DNA of 64,000 nucleotides, taken from Siphonodentalium dalli (lineage: Eukaryota > Mollusca > Scaphopoda > Gadilida > Siphonodentaliidae). The position numbers and the translations under genes are program-made. Where the stretch lies: NCBI GenBank assembly GCA_032622095.1, contig CP136061.1:124196754-124260753 (forward strand), written 5' to 3'. This document shows positions 39,401 through 54,400 of the stretch, piece after piece. Numbering within the stretch: the first letter of the stretch is position 1; every line of letters starts with the position of its first letter. Under the pieces are notes generated by a model. The model was given only the letters and a program-made list of their open reading frames with translations, was not told where the DNA came from and ran no database searches.

Positions 39401-42400
39401 AAAGTTGGCCACATTAATGTCCGATGTGCGTACGTCAGATGGATGGACGGACAGTATACCCCCCACAACTATATGCAGGGGGGGTATAATAATAAAAAGA
39501 GTACCAGTATGTCACTATAAGAATAATGCTCATTTTGCAGATCTTTCAGTCCTCGGCCATCTTAATATGATACATTATTGACCCCGTCATCATCAAATGA
39601 TATTTTTATGTTTGTTAGCAACGTAATGGAAAGGAAACTCTGTTGAATTAGCACTAAAGAATACCGAAAGCTCACGCTTCCAAATCCTATTCTCACCTAT
39701 CTTCCTTACGACACTATATCTAAACTGTGTATTTAAAATTTTGTTTAACATAAGATCTGGGAAGGAATAAATAGCTTTAAAACTATAATGAGCTATGTCT
39801 GTACTTACCTAATTCTAATGTGTTGGGAGGTAGGCAATGTCGTTGGCAGTGAGCGAGTATGAGGGCTCTAGCTTTCACACTGTATGGGGAACAGAAGGGT
39901 CGTTCCTTATTTTTTTCATTAAGATTTGGCAAGTACTTCATTAGCTATAAGAACAAACAAATAGCATGAGCTTAAAATAATCTGAAAGAATTTACATAGA
40001 AAGAGGCAACAACAAAAGTCCTTTGTGCTGATTCATACTGGTTGTACAGTAATGCCCTAAATAATCGACTCCTTAACCACAGCAGAATTATGGGTAATTT
40101 TTCAGGATTTAGTCAGAAATATGGCTTGTTGCCATTCATTGGAAAGTTCTCAGTGAGAGCTTTCCGATGAATGGCAACAAGCCATATTTCCAACTAAATC
40201 CTGAAAAAATACCCATAATTCTGCTGTGGTTAAGGAGTCGATTATTTAGGGCATTACTGTAGTGTAAGAAGAGCGGAAATGCGACGCTATCCCGCATAGC
40301 AGGCTAGCATCACTAAATTCACCCTCTGGGGACCTCATTCTACTTACGCCTCATCTTCTCTGGAAAGTTTCTATAGAAACTTTGATTCTATATATCTGTT
40401 TTAGTTTAGTTTCTCTATATCCCCAAATTGGCAGACGACACATTGCATAATCAAGGTTCCCAATGGTTGTGACATCACAATATTCACAATTTGGAAACTT
40501 CAATCTGAGTCTATGTATGTCTCCCATAGCAGATGAGGCCATGCAGAATGATGTCCCCAGAGGGTGAATTTGGTAATGTTAGCATTTTTAGAATCTACGG
40601 GTTTGATTACATTAGTCCCTTAAATAACTTGTATTGTTAAAGTCATTAGCTTCACTCCCGGTGGGTATATATTTCATGTCAGACAGAACTGTATCCGATA
40701 TACCATAAGAAAGGTCATACAAAACTAGAAATAAAACCCCAAGGTTGCATATTATTGATGCGGTATTCGCCCCGTATTAAATTGTTGAAAACTGCGGTCA
40801 GAGTAAGAAATCTTCTCAGATACAACTACATTTTCGGCGCGAATCATCGCGTGGAGGTCATGGAATTATATTCGGAAGAAATCGGAACCGCCCGAAAAAC
40901 GACGATCGGCTGGCACGCACGGTTAAGAGAACAGCCAAAACAATAGCCGACATGTCGATAACCGAAAGTAGATTCAACAAAACACAAACTAGATAATGTG
41001 ATTATGTCTTGATTTTTGCATCGATATCTCATGTTTTCTAATTGAAATGTCGAGAATTAATTGGCAACTAACAAAGTGTACACACTGTGTATATGTTATA
41101 TATGGATTGTTTGCAAATTTAGGCGTGAATGGGTATTCGTGCACAGCATGCAAAATACGATTGGCACACCTCCGAACCGATCAGCTGATCCAGGTCGTCA
41201 TGCTTCTCATCGATTGAAAATAAACAAATCGGGGAATTCCTGCCCTTCTTATCAAACGTCAACACATTTGGTCGAATTTAAGATGAAGTTATCTGCAATG
41301 GCATTATTGACTTATGTAAATGGAAATTATTAGCAATATTTCAAACGCAGAGAGTGCATGAACCACCGATCGATCTATAAATTATAATAGCCCAATCGGG
41401 CTGAACTAGATCGATTGGTCTTCCTGGCATAGTGGTTGCTGCTGTAAGAGAGGGAACTCTAAATTTCTTAAATATTAAAATTTTGTTTGTTTTCAGATTT
41501 GTACAAGTTTATAATGAATATTACTAGTAAAAAAATATACCATTGTCTTTCATTAGTTTCAAAATAAATGAGAATTTTTTTTAATTGGTAGAAACAGCTG
41601 GTCGAAAGAACAATTTAGAGTACTCCCCTTATCCCAGATTCACTTTATAGTAGCTAATTACACTTAAGCATAAATTATTTATGCTTAAGCTTAATTAACT
41701 TACGATCAGCGTAATACATTTGAATTACGCTTGAGTGTAATTGGGTTCATCAGCTATCTCACCTCTATGGGAGGAAGCCAAATTAACATTTAACAAATAA
41801 TTGAGCTAAAGCCCCCCCCCCCAATCAAGGAATCTCTAATTACACTTAAGTGCAATAAGAATATTTCTTATCGCGCTTAAGTGCAATAAGAAGATTCCTT
41901 ATTGCGCTTAGAGATTCCTTATTTCGCTTAAGTGCAATACGATATTCCTTTTTGTGCTTAAGTGCAATAAGATATTCCTTATTGTGCTAAGCGCAATTAG
42001 ATATTTCCTTATTGAACTTAATCGCAATTATATCTTCCCTTATTATATCGCTTAAGCTCAATTATATCGCTTAAGCTCTATTATTTATTAAATGTTAATT
42101 TGGCTCCCCATATACCTCATGTATATTGGTATAACCTGATGTAGGTTACTGGCATTAGTAATGCGGTTGCATCCATTTCAGCTTGAGGGGAGTTCAATGA
42201 GAGTGTATATGAATTACGTTTAAGCGTACTTCATTTACGCTTAAGCACGGAACTCATTTACACTTAAGCATAATTAATATGAATAATGCTTAAGCAAATA
42301 CCTAACTCCAACTGATTTCCTCTGTCTGAATAATTGAGTCCATCTCATAGTATATGGGGGAGTCTAAACCGATGTTTGATTGATGTCTTATTGCCAGAGT

Positions 42401-45400
42401 AAATTTGAGTTTAGAGGATATCGCATGGGAGACAGCCTTTTCAAATATATTATTTATTAGTGTAAATCAATTGCGCTCAAGCGCAAAAAATATGTGTCTA
42501 ATAATATATTTGCGCTTTAGCATAAAATTGCCATAAATGTGATCTATTATATGGGAGGCCCTTTTCACATTTATTATTTATTTACGCTTATTAAAGCGCA
42601 AATAACCTCTATCATTTGCAATTAACAAATAGATCATATTTGCGCTTAAGCGCAAATCATTTGCACTTAAGCGCAAATAAAAATCAATATGCAATGATCC
42701 CCCCTGAATTAATTTTACATGGCACAGGCCTAAACACATCACTAAAGTTGATATAGCCCCACCATATGAGGGAAACAATCCCCCAGAAACCCCAAGATCT
42801 GTTTTATGACCATGGAAATGATATAGATCTGTGTAGGATATGTCTCTTTTATAAAATATACTATATCTCTGGGATGGCGACACAATTCTTGGGGACAGGG
42901 ATGCTGATATTATGAAAATAGGGGTTTTTCCCCAACTTCAAGTCAATGAGTACACCATATGAGGGAAGCAAACCCCAGTAACCCCTAATTCCCTATTTAT
43001 GGCCATGGAAATGGTATATATCTGTGCAGGAGATAATAAAATATACATGAGCTCTGGGAGTGAGGCACCAAATCTTGGGACACCAGGGACAGAGATGCTG
43101 ATATGCATATGGAAATATGTTTTTTCTTCAACTTCGAGTCTGTATGGGGCTATTACTATGGGCCCATGCTAATATAATATGAGATGGACTCAATCATTCA
43201 CATCAGAGGGATGTAATGGAGTGTTAGGTATTTGCGCTTAAGCGCAAATAAATTGATAGACACATATTTGTGCTTAAGCGCAAATGATTTACGCTTAAGC
43301 ACAAATATTTGCGCTTAATGATTTATGCTTAAGCGCAAATAAATAATAAATGTGAAAAGGGCCTCCCATACTATTTCCGCTAAAGCGCATATGATTTGTA
43401 TTTAAGTATAAATGATTTGCTCTTAAGTGCAAATGATTTACACTTAAGCGTAAATGATTTGCGATTAAGCAGAATCAGAATAAATGTGAAAACGGCTTCA
43501 CGTATAATCGCTTAAGCATAATTCATTTATGATTAAGTGTAATTAATCTATCAATGAAAATAAATGACCAGTGAGCTTAAGCGTAAATCAATTACGCTTA
43601 AGCACACTTTAATCAATTACGCTTAAGCACACTAGTCATAATTCTATTACTCATAGGAGTAATGCTTTATCTACATCATACGGTTAAGCGTAAGTGAAGT
43701 ACGCTTTATATGTGTGCATTACACCTGAGTGTAATACATTACGCTTAATTGTAATTCACTTACGCTAATGTGCAATTAGCTAATACATGTGAAAAAGGCT
43801 TTCCATTATAGTTATCATCCATCAGAATGAATAGTGCTTACTAAAGCTTGACAACAGAATTTGCCATTAAAAACATTTCATGGCCAATGAGCTAACAAAT
43901 GTTCTGTACTGGCATATTGAATACCAATTATTTGTACTATTGTACAGGTATAATGTAATTAAACAGTTTTGAGTTACAAAAGTAAGACAACTCTTTCTGC
44001 ACGGTACTGTGCTTGCGGCCAGATTGATGTAAAAATTCGGTCAATGCGCTTACAATTTTCTATAAATAGTAACATTTTGGAATTATTACCTCTCGATCAC
44101 TGTTCGATTATAATCTTTGCCACTAACTCGGCCAATGTTCTTCCGTTTGTGATTTCACGCAACAATTCCCTTTCTATTCCTTCCCTGTCGAATTGACTAC
44201 CGATTGCGATGTCAATTTGTTTTTCGCTTTAATATTCTGATGTGCATGACGCTATTCCAGCGAACGGTCATCCTCCCTAGAAGCCATTTCTGAGAACGAA
44301 ACCCGATTCAATCCCAATCGAGTCGGAAGTGGTCGGGCATTTCCGTGACTGCACAAGACAACGCATCGGTTTGTATTTTCGTGTTATTATGGTGAGATTA
44401 ATCGGGACGATTGATGAATATAAATAGTTAGCCGAATGGCCGTATAATGTGTACAAACTGACTTCAGGATGGGGGATTTCGTGTATCTGAGTTATTTTAT
44501 TCACTCTTCCCACAGAATGACGCAGGGAACTCAATTGTGAGGTTCAATTTACGTTTCACATCACTTTAATAGTTCAAGTATAAATGCCATTTTTTTTTGA
44601 GAAAAAAAAATCTAAAATGTTGTAACTGGGTTTTCCACAAAATTTGTCATTAATTCTAAAATTTATAATATCCTTTTTTCTAAACTGTTCTTGGTGGGAT
44701 AATTCTGACTGGATTGTTTTAAAGAGGAGTGGCCGGAGATTGTTTCCTCTTTATCCTGAGTGACAAGACTAAACAAGCCGCAGATATCGTCAAAACTTAT
44801 AGTATTTACTTCTGAAATCATGTAAAATGTTGTATAACACCATAAAATCATGTTTTTCTCAACTAGGAGAGATATGAATGTGACAGTTTATCTTTAATAA
44901 CAACTGTGAACTACAGTAATGCTCTAAGTAATCGACTTCTTAACCACAGCAGAATTATGGGTAACTTTTCAGGATTTAGTCGGAAATATGGCTTGTTGCC
45001 ATTCATTGGAAAGCTCTCGGGGAGCCCACGGACAATATGGAAAACTGATTCAGGGATCAAAGGGAGTAAAGAACCAATATGTAAAGTTACGAATAAAGAC
45101 CAATTCCCATGTCAAAGAGGGACATAAAAATAGTGAGCTTGAATCAAAACAAATCAGGGATCAGCTGAGAGGGTGACGTGGGTGAAGAAGTCTCCCTATT
45201 CTTGAAGATTACAACTCATACACCTTGTTCAGTTCATCACCCCTTTGTTAAAGTTTTGTAAAGCAAGAACAACTTTGATAAAAATTCACTTGTGTAACAT
45301 ATTAATATCTGTACCCAGCCTAGGCACTATAAATGAGTGAGAATATTTCAATTGGTTTTAATGTTGTCGGCAATAATTTTCGTATTCATGAGCATTGTTC

Positions 45401-48400
45401 AAATAATTTTTTTTCGTACTCATAAGCGATTGTAAAAATGTTTTCTCTCTCAAAATTATTATATAAAATGCTACCATTCTTTCACAATAATGTTTGTAGA
45501 TTATTCCTAGTTATTAGAGTGAGTTTGAACATAAAGATTCCACAATTGAACCATTGTTTCATCATTTTAATTTAGATATTACATATCTCCTATTTTCATT
45601 ATTTAGGCAACTACTGTACTGGTCTATTTCAATTTTGTAAAGCCCATTTCGCCCTGGAGAACGATCAATTTGCCTTATTTTTGTGACAGGGAGAAGTCAC
45701 TTCGCCCTGAAAATAGGTCTAGGCTGGTCACTGAAACAACTTACAGCTGGTATTTCCTCGTTGTCCTCTGCTCTGTTTTCTATCTCAGAGTTATGGTATT
45801 GATCAAATTCAAACGACCCAGCAAGTACTGTGAGAACTCCTAAAACATTTAAATGTGTAAAATATTATTCTGGTGAACTGAAACACACTTCATTATCTTT
45901 GTGACAAAGTTACTGTTGTCAGCAAAACCTAATTTTACATCATATTAATTCTTAGAATGAAAATACATTATATATTTGTGTACCAACTCAACTTGAATAT
46001 GTTGGTATTTGTTTAAAGATGGATATCTCTTCAAATGACAATTTTGAAATAGTTTTGTGGGTATAAAATAATAAATATGATTTGAAGACCCATATCCGGA
46101 AGCACTTCTATCAATTATTTAATATTGATTTTATTTCAAATAATTTATGATAAAATGAGATGATGGGCACTTTATTGTTCTATTTTTAAAACATTAAATG
46201 TCCCAGATTGATTGTTTGAATCAAGCCTGGTGTTAAGGAAAATCCAGGGTGGCAAAAAATTGCCTTCCTGAGACTTGCTTAGAAGGGCAAATTGCACTCC
46301 TGAACAATATGTTGTTATTTTGCACCAAAAACAGCCTCAATTTAGTCAAATGCCAAGTAAATGTGTATTTTTCCTGTAACGATTTCATAATACATGCAGT
46401 TAAACTTCAATCCAGAACAATAAAGCAGATTATCTTGAAGCCAAATAAAGTTCAACTACTAGTATCAGTAATTTAAGTTTATTTAGTGACAAACCATCTA
46501 CCCTACGGGGACCAGCTCAATCTTCAGTTATATTATAACTTAAACAGACTGCCACTCACTGTCTGAGTCATAGGTAATTAATGGTACTGTATAGGACTAA
46601 CTGCCGCGCTGCAGATTTGAGAGAGTGCTCATGATCAGATAAACACATTTTAATTTGATCATCATCATGCAGGCAAATTAAATTCATACAGGACTACTGC
46701 TGTCTGTAATGCAGTCATTTCAGTTCTGGGTTCGGAAGACATGCGACGTAACTCTGACAGATGCCATCTCGCACATGGTGAAAAAAAGCGCCACCTATCA
46801 TACACAGATTGACATAAATAGCGCTGGGAAAAACCTTGCATAGATTGTATCATTTCCCAAGTTTCAATCGATCTCCCTGTTTGGCACACATCGGACAACC
46901 ATACTTCAGTCACATATTCACAGCCATAAACTTTTGTTGTCTCAAACACAATTTGAAAAAATCATGCGTAATAATGCCAGGCCTGTTTGTTTTATTACAT
47001 ACCGGTAGTTATAAGCAATAATGAGACTAATTAAAATTTATTTGTATTTATTTCTGGTCTCTGTTAACAGTACCACTATTGTTTGTTAGCTAAACAACCA
47101 CATGTTTTAGACCAGAAAATATTCTAAATATAATCAATACTAATCGATAGAAGCATTTCTGGACAGGGGTCTTTGATTCATATCTAATATTTTATACCCA
47201 CGGTAACTATATAACGCATGTTTACAAAGAGATGGACCATCTTTAAGGTATTTAAGTTAAGATATTTCAAATTTGTATAGATTTATTTATGTCATAAGCT
47301 TTTCACAGCAGTTTTGTGTGCATTTTTGGGGGGAACACTGGCATTGGGTTGTTATGGAGAGCAAGAATCATTGATGTGATATTATTAATTTCATATTTTG
47401 CTTTTGCTATGTTCTGTATTTCAGATCCTTGACAATTTCAATAATAAATAATTGAACAGAATATTTTAAACAATCTTATCCAAAGCTCTAGGTCACACAG
47501 ATTGTCACCACTAATTAGACAAAGATAAATATAATAACTTACTTTTTAGAATCATATTTGGAGTTTTATTGAAGAAGTAGTAGTAAAGTCTGGTGGTATC
47601 CAAGAGAACCTGATCGCCACTGAATTTAATAGACCTGTACCACCATGCTCCCTGTAAATAAAGCAAAACAATACCATACAGTTTATCAAGATTAAAACCA
47701 TAAGTGCACCAAAACAATTCCGCAATGATATACTCTTATTATAATAAAATGTGTATCAGGCTTTTCTATAAGAAATTTACTCTGGCCTTAATTCTCTTCT
47801 TGGAATGTTTCCTCATACTTGCTCAGGATAAAAAATTATCTGGGGTATATCAACAATCATTGTCCAGAAATGACCCCCTTCTTGTAAATGATATATGCCT
47901 GCTAATTTTTTTAAATCACCACAGAATAGCATACTACAAAAGTACACAGATATTAAATGAATAAAAGGTCGTTGACCAAAATGCCCCCGCACCAATATGA
48001 TACAATGTGCATATTCACTAAATATTTTGCACATCTTCAATGAGTCAGTAACACTCTACTGAAATTTCAGGTACATAGGATACAGATTGTAGGAGAAGTT
48101 GATTTCACAGTTGAGGCACCCAAGTGCATATTCACTCAAAATATCACCGTCAAAACTGGTCAAAAGTCAAGAAAGGGTCAATAACTCTAAAATAAAAAAT
48201 ATAAAACATTTTCCATCAACGCAATACCTATTACACAACCTCAATGTGTCAGTAACAATGTCCTGAGGTTTTAATTAAATAGGATACAAACTGTAGGAGC
48301 AGTTGATTTCACAGTTATGGCACTCAAACTATTCTAAATCAAGATAGCGCCAATAACTCTCAAATAAAAAAACAAAAACATTTTCCGTCAACAGTAGATA

Positions 48401-51400
48401 GCATACGAATTGTAGGAGGAGTTGATTTCAGGGTTAAGGTACCCAAATCAGGACAGACGGAAGGACGCCCCGATGGCACGAGGGACACCGAGATGAATGG
48501 ACGAAGATAATTTCTATTGTTCCCCAAAATTTAAAAAAGTCTGGGGACAACAAGAGATTTCTGAGATTTAATGTCATACTAACCACAGCTATTGGTAGAA
48601 TAACCATAAACAGCAAACCATAAACTGCCAAGACCCAGATTGAGTTTTCTCGTTCAACTATCCACTTGGGAAGTGCAATTCCAAATGTTGTCACTGGAAA
48701 AAATAATGATCATAGATAACTTCATAGATACATTTATTAACTTATATGGAGAATGGGAAAAGAAGACTGAATATTGCAATTTGACAGTGGAACCCGAGTC
48801 TACAGTTACAAAGCAGAAATATGAAATAAAGCTAATAATCTGTTACAGCCAATTACTGTAGAATTAAATGAAATGAATGGTGTCTTAATTCTTTTCCGAA
48901 CCATCAATGTGCTATTTTCTTGATGAATTGTGCCATAAAGTAGGAGCCAACATCCATCAAGATATAAAAGTACCTGCAGCTTAAAAATCTATGACTTTTG
49001 TTAGTCTTTGCATGATATACAAAGAGGGGATGCAGGTGACTGAGCCATAAAAAGCCTGTAAGTAGGTTGGACATAGGCCAGTTAAGCCCATTTTAGCGAT
49101 ACTTGAAAACTTTAGAGGCTTTATACATCATCTGAAATGTTAGGATATGATACTCAGTACTTTCATGGTGTTTTTTCCTCCCAGGCTGAAACAGGTCAAT
49201 CATTTTTTAGTTTTTCATTGAAAATTTAAATCAAGGAAAAATATAAAAGAAAGCTTGAAAACCTGAAATAAGGATAAAGCCTGAAAACTGATAAAGTCTG
49301 TGTATTAATATTTTTGCACATATTGTGATGGCCAGAATGCCACAAAAGAGATAAATTAATTTAAAGTTTATAAAGAGGCTTGATGAGGCTTGAAAATTGT
49401 GTGGGCCTACAAAACTCACATCCTGGTCCATCTGGGTTGCCATACTCTTCCCAATTCTTCCTGGCTTCTTCATCTGTTAGTCTGTAATCATCAATCAAAA
49501 CATGCAATGTAAGATGAATCAGCACTGCATTTTGGTTTTATATATGGCCATATTTAACCCTTTCATGACTGGAGCTTCCTAATTTTGCGAAAACCCTGTG
49601 CCAATGCATTATCTTATAAATGCGAGTCTCCCATAGGAAGCCTCGCATATATAAGAGAATACATTGGCCTAACAATATTTACCTGGACCTTATAAGCCAG
49701 TGCTTTCTCTTATATTTGCGAGACTCCCTTTAATGCAACACCAGGACAGCTCCCATTATGAAAGTGTTAAAAGGCAAGTACATTTATTTTGTTCAATGTA
49801 TGATGCTAACGGGGTCCTGTGAATATTTTATATTCAATCCGACTCTGGAAGTTCAATCAGAACTTTGGTTTGTCAATAATTTGACACCAAAGCCATGAGT
49901 TTTGCAATCGGTTGCAAATGAATATTATTTATTTTAGCCACCAAATGGTTGCCGGTTAATTGTTCTAGCATTTGGTTGGATGAAACTTAGTTACGAAAAG
50001 GACAATAGACACTTTTGCACCAAAATTATCTCTTAATTTTGTTAAGATTATTATAAGTTATAACAAAATAAAATCATACAATATCTATACAATTCTGAGG
50101 AAGTGCATTGTGCTGTTTCAATATAATTGGTAGATCCTTTCTGTGTCAATATTCGAACCCATGTTCAGACTGATAGGCTTCCAACTCTTGGTGAAAGGAC
50201 TTCCTTTTTAAGGATGTCCCCACAGCCGAGGCGGTTGGGTCATGGATAAGATCATCGCAGTCTGGGCTAGACGAGGTTGGCATGGGCGAAAATTTTGACC
50301 AATTTTCAAGCCTGATCTAAGTTGAGGGACATCTCACTCAATGTACCATTTTTATCGTTACATGGCCATTTTGATTAGAAATGAAAATTTGTTCACTCTC
50401 ACTGAAGCAAGCACATTTGAAGCAATGAACACTCATACTGAGTCTGTGCCTCCATAAATCTGATATATATTTATAGAAGTTATTCCCAAAAATATTTAAA
50501 CATTGTATACATGGCCTCAAGAGAAACAGACATTATATCTAAATATACATACGCATCATATGCCTTCTTTATGGACATGAATTTTTTATCATCACCGCCA
50601 GTTTTGTCAGGATGGTGCACTAAACTGAGTTTATGGAACTGCTTCTTTATCTGTCTTGCTGTAGCACTCTGCAAAATATATCGAGTTTAAATGTGAGAAA
50701 ATATAGCCAATTTTTAAAATCTATATTAGTCCACCTTTAATTGTTGTCAGCCAAGCAAATATATACCAACATGCGTGTATGCCATCACAAGAGTTTTATT
50801 GTCATGCATGGTCATTGTTAGCGGTGTCTTTGGTGATCGGAAATGATTATCAGAATAAAAGACGACGAAAATTGTCTGAAACAAAATTGTTAGTATCTTG
50901 TGATAGTTGGCATGTGGATACATTGGGACACTTATTCCCGATTTAGTAATCATGTTTTTATTTAGTAATCATGTTTTTATGCATGAAATTAGACAAGTTA
51001 TAATACAACACCAATCACACATGAAAGATGCTTGTTTACATTTGTGATGACACTTGCTGGGGAATTCCAGTTCAAATCAGGCATGGAATTTGAGGTAGAG
51101 AAAATTAAGTGTTCAAATTCAAAATCTAATAGCTTTTGAGCTTTGAAGGGTGGATTCCTCGACACAAATAAAATATATTTCACACCGAAGCCAAAGAAAT
51201 AGTAATTTAGGGCTGTTAAAGTGGACAGGGCATCTTTAAATCATTGACAACATGTTTAATAATCAGAAATGTAAGTGAATATTTAAAAAAACCCTGAAAA
51301 TAATCTGCCAAAGGCAGATGGCTAGGATCGAAGGCCAAAGGCCTGAGCGTGGGAGGGTGCGGGAGGGGGTGTCCCCCTCCCCTCATGAGGTGGGGATTGG

Positions 51401-54400
51401 GTCCTCCCCCAAGAAAATTTAGACTTTTTAAGGCTCTGAGAATGAATCTGAAAGCATTCCAAGATGAAAAAAGAGATAAATAGTTCAGCTGAAAATGTCT
51501 ATTTGTCCCCCGAAAAAAATAATTTGGGGGACTATTAAAATAGCCGGGGTCCGTCCGGGCATCCGTCTGTCCATACGTGCGTCCGGAAATGGTTTCCGGA
51601 TGATAACTTTAGTTTCGGTTATTAGATCAAAAGCAAATTTCATAGGTGAGTTTATCAGACCAAAATACAGGTCAAGTTCAAATATAGGTTTGCTCCGCCC
51701 ATTTTTGCGAGAGTTATGGCCCTTTTTTTACTTAGAATCTTGTAATTTTCTGGTTTCCGGATGATAACTTCAGTTTGTGTTATCATATCTGAACCAAATT
51801 TGGTATGTGAGTTTATCAGCCCTATGTACAGGTCAAGTTCGAATATGGGTATGCTCCGTTTGGAGGAGACGGGAAGCCACCGGTTCGGGGGACACTGTGG
51901 CCATTCGGCCTTTTATTTAGTAATTAAAATGGAGAAAACAAAAATTTCAGTATGCAGTTCAGGCTACCTAGGACCACAACAAATATTGAGAATTTCAGGG
52001 CAATCTAAGACTGAAATGGTCTAGTACTCTACACTAAACCCTTTTAATTTGAGGATTTTTATCTAGCAAAAACTTAAAAAGTATTCAGACACAGATTGAC
52101 ATTTGTGAAAATCATGCACATAACGGTATATAATGCTGTTACATTTTATAATGTCTGTCTGCATCATGAACATTCCCGGTGACAATGTCATGATGTTCTG
52201 GCATGCTATTCTATAACTGAACACCTGTCCAGACCACACAGATACATGTAAGTTGGTCCGAAGGTGTTAGGTTTTGAGAGGTTTTACTTTAAAGGCACGG
52301 GCGGCGTTCGTTGCAGAAATATTCATATTTGTTCAAATCGCCATCATCAGAAGGAATATTAAAATATGTATAGTTTTGTTCATATGCCATAATCAGCGTG
52401 TAAATAGTATATTGTCGTCAAGACGTACGATGGTGTACGTAAACAAGAGCCTGCTCGTTACAAAAGTTGTGTTTCTGTTTACATATCACAACACAATTCT
52501 ATTGGTTAATCACACACAAATTATATAAACGCTCTTTATTATATCCATATCAGGAAAACAGTAACAAATAACGCTCTTTATGTTTACCATATCCGGATCT
52601 AAACAAAAGCCAGGAAATGTAACGTTTTTTGCTTTTGTTTACACAACAAAGCAAATAAAATTGACAATAACATACTGTTTATGCCATATTTCTGATTGGT
52701 GTAAGAACAAACTCTGTCTATATGTTACTATTCTTTCTGTTTATGACGGTTTTTGACGGAGGTGAATATTTTAACAGCATACCCACCGCCAAGGCCGCCC
52801 GTATCTTTAATTAGGCCTCATTTCTCAATGACGTGTTCACAAACATTCTTATGCCACCACAAAGACAGAAGATGAATAGGAGCTATAAGATAGTTATCTT
52901 TAATCTTTAGTTATTCTTACCCGATCCAGCTCCAAAACTTTGAATGGATCGTATTCTTCATGATCCAATTTGATGTGTGATACTTGATAGGCAAGTAAAA
53001 AGAATATCACCCAACCAAACAACAAGGCAGCTTTTCTGAAAACAAATATAATCAAATTTAGGCAACAACAGGGGGATAATCATCTTCCGTAATTATGGTC
53101 GAACTGCGGTGTTGGCTAATTGGCTTACATATAATGTACATGTAGATCATACGACTCATAGACATGATTAATCACATAGTTGATTATAAATTGCAGATTA
53201 AGCAAACAAAAATTTGCTCAATGAGCTTTCCGATGAATGGCAACAAGCCATATTTCCGACTAAATCCTGAAAAAATACCTATAATTCTGCTGTGGTTAAG
53301 GAATCGATTATTTAGGGCATTACTGTATCTTGTAAAAGCAAGTACGGTATATAGGCAGAACCACACAGCATGTGAATGTGGTCATTGTTATCGCTCGAGC
53401 TTGTTGTCGCGTTATGTCAACGTGAGGTGACAGGCTCGAATTGTAACTTGCTGCATAACAAAAAAATGCGATAAAGTTCAGCTCCCTCACACATCTGTGG
53501 AGCCTGTATATATTACACAAGAGCAGCCAATATTTTTTAGTATCAAATAAATGTTTCGGATTGGGTACCACACTAGTTATTACTCTACTCAACACAATAT
53601 TGTAGCATCTTTCTACACTGGGGGAATTTTTAATACAGGGATCCCCAAAACCCTGTTGCAGTGATCTTTTACAGACCAAGTTCAGTTTCCAACACTGTAA
53701 TCTCTTGCCAGCGCTGGCTTCTTCATCTGTATTCATTGATTCAGCATTACATACATGATTTGAGATCTCATTTACCAACAGCCTGGTCCCAGCTAATGTC
53801 ACACCATGTGACCTCAGGGGATTAGGTGCATGGGCAAGCCTGTGTCACATAACTCAGGAGATTAATCCCATGAAACCAGGTTGAGACAAACTGTTTGCAA
53901 ACTGCCCCAGATTGCTGGCCCAGTTCTGCGTCAAACCATTAGACATGAATCTAATCTGCCCGTTTGAGGACACACTGACTGGACATTAGAATGGCTCAAA
54001 ATAGCTTATTCTGATGGGGAGAATTAATCCTAACGACACTACAATATGAGGCTGAATCATTATTGTAGCAGTATTTGGGTTTACATGCATGACATCATTT
54101 ATCAGTATCGCTCTAGATACAGAGGTAGTGCATTTGGGTGAAATTACCACACAGGCTGAAATAACGTTATCAATCGACAGATAGCAATAGGTGTGTAATA
54201 CTAGTAAGATCTATTTTTTATGAACATACAAGTATGAAAAACTCTATATTTAAAAGAGTACCAGTATACTAGTACTAGTAGATACAATCTAATCTTGATA
54301 CTCACACAGCTCTTTCCTTTGTTTTCCGCCATGGCTGCTTTGACTTGAGTCTCACTTGTTTTATTGTACATGGATCACAATGACAATCCCTCTTCTTTTT

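Noticed and set aside
41640-43810. CRISPR array or telomere-like repeat reading of the CTTAAG field
   Set aside because: Spacing is irregular, there are no uniform spacers or cas genes, and the motif is not a telomeric G-rich unit. The DNA is clearly animal.
44277-44534. Open frames in the GC-richer flanks (40750-41330 and 43970-44530) of the palindrome field, as a transposase
   Set aside because: No catalytic motif or terminal repeats linking the two flanks could be found.
53320-53802. 160-codon open frame on the minus strand in SEC63 intron 2
   Set aside because: It is long for chance in AT-rich DNA, but its 3' end overlaps a MITE half-copy, it has no recognisable domain and the composition is not gene-like.
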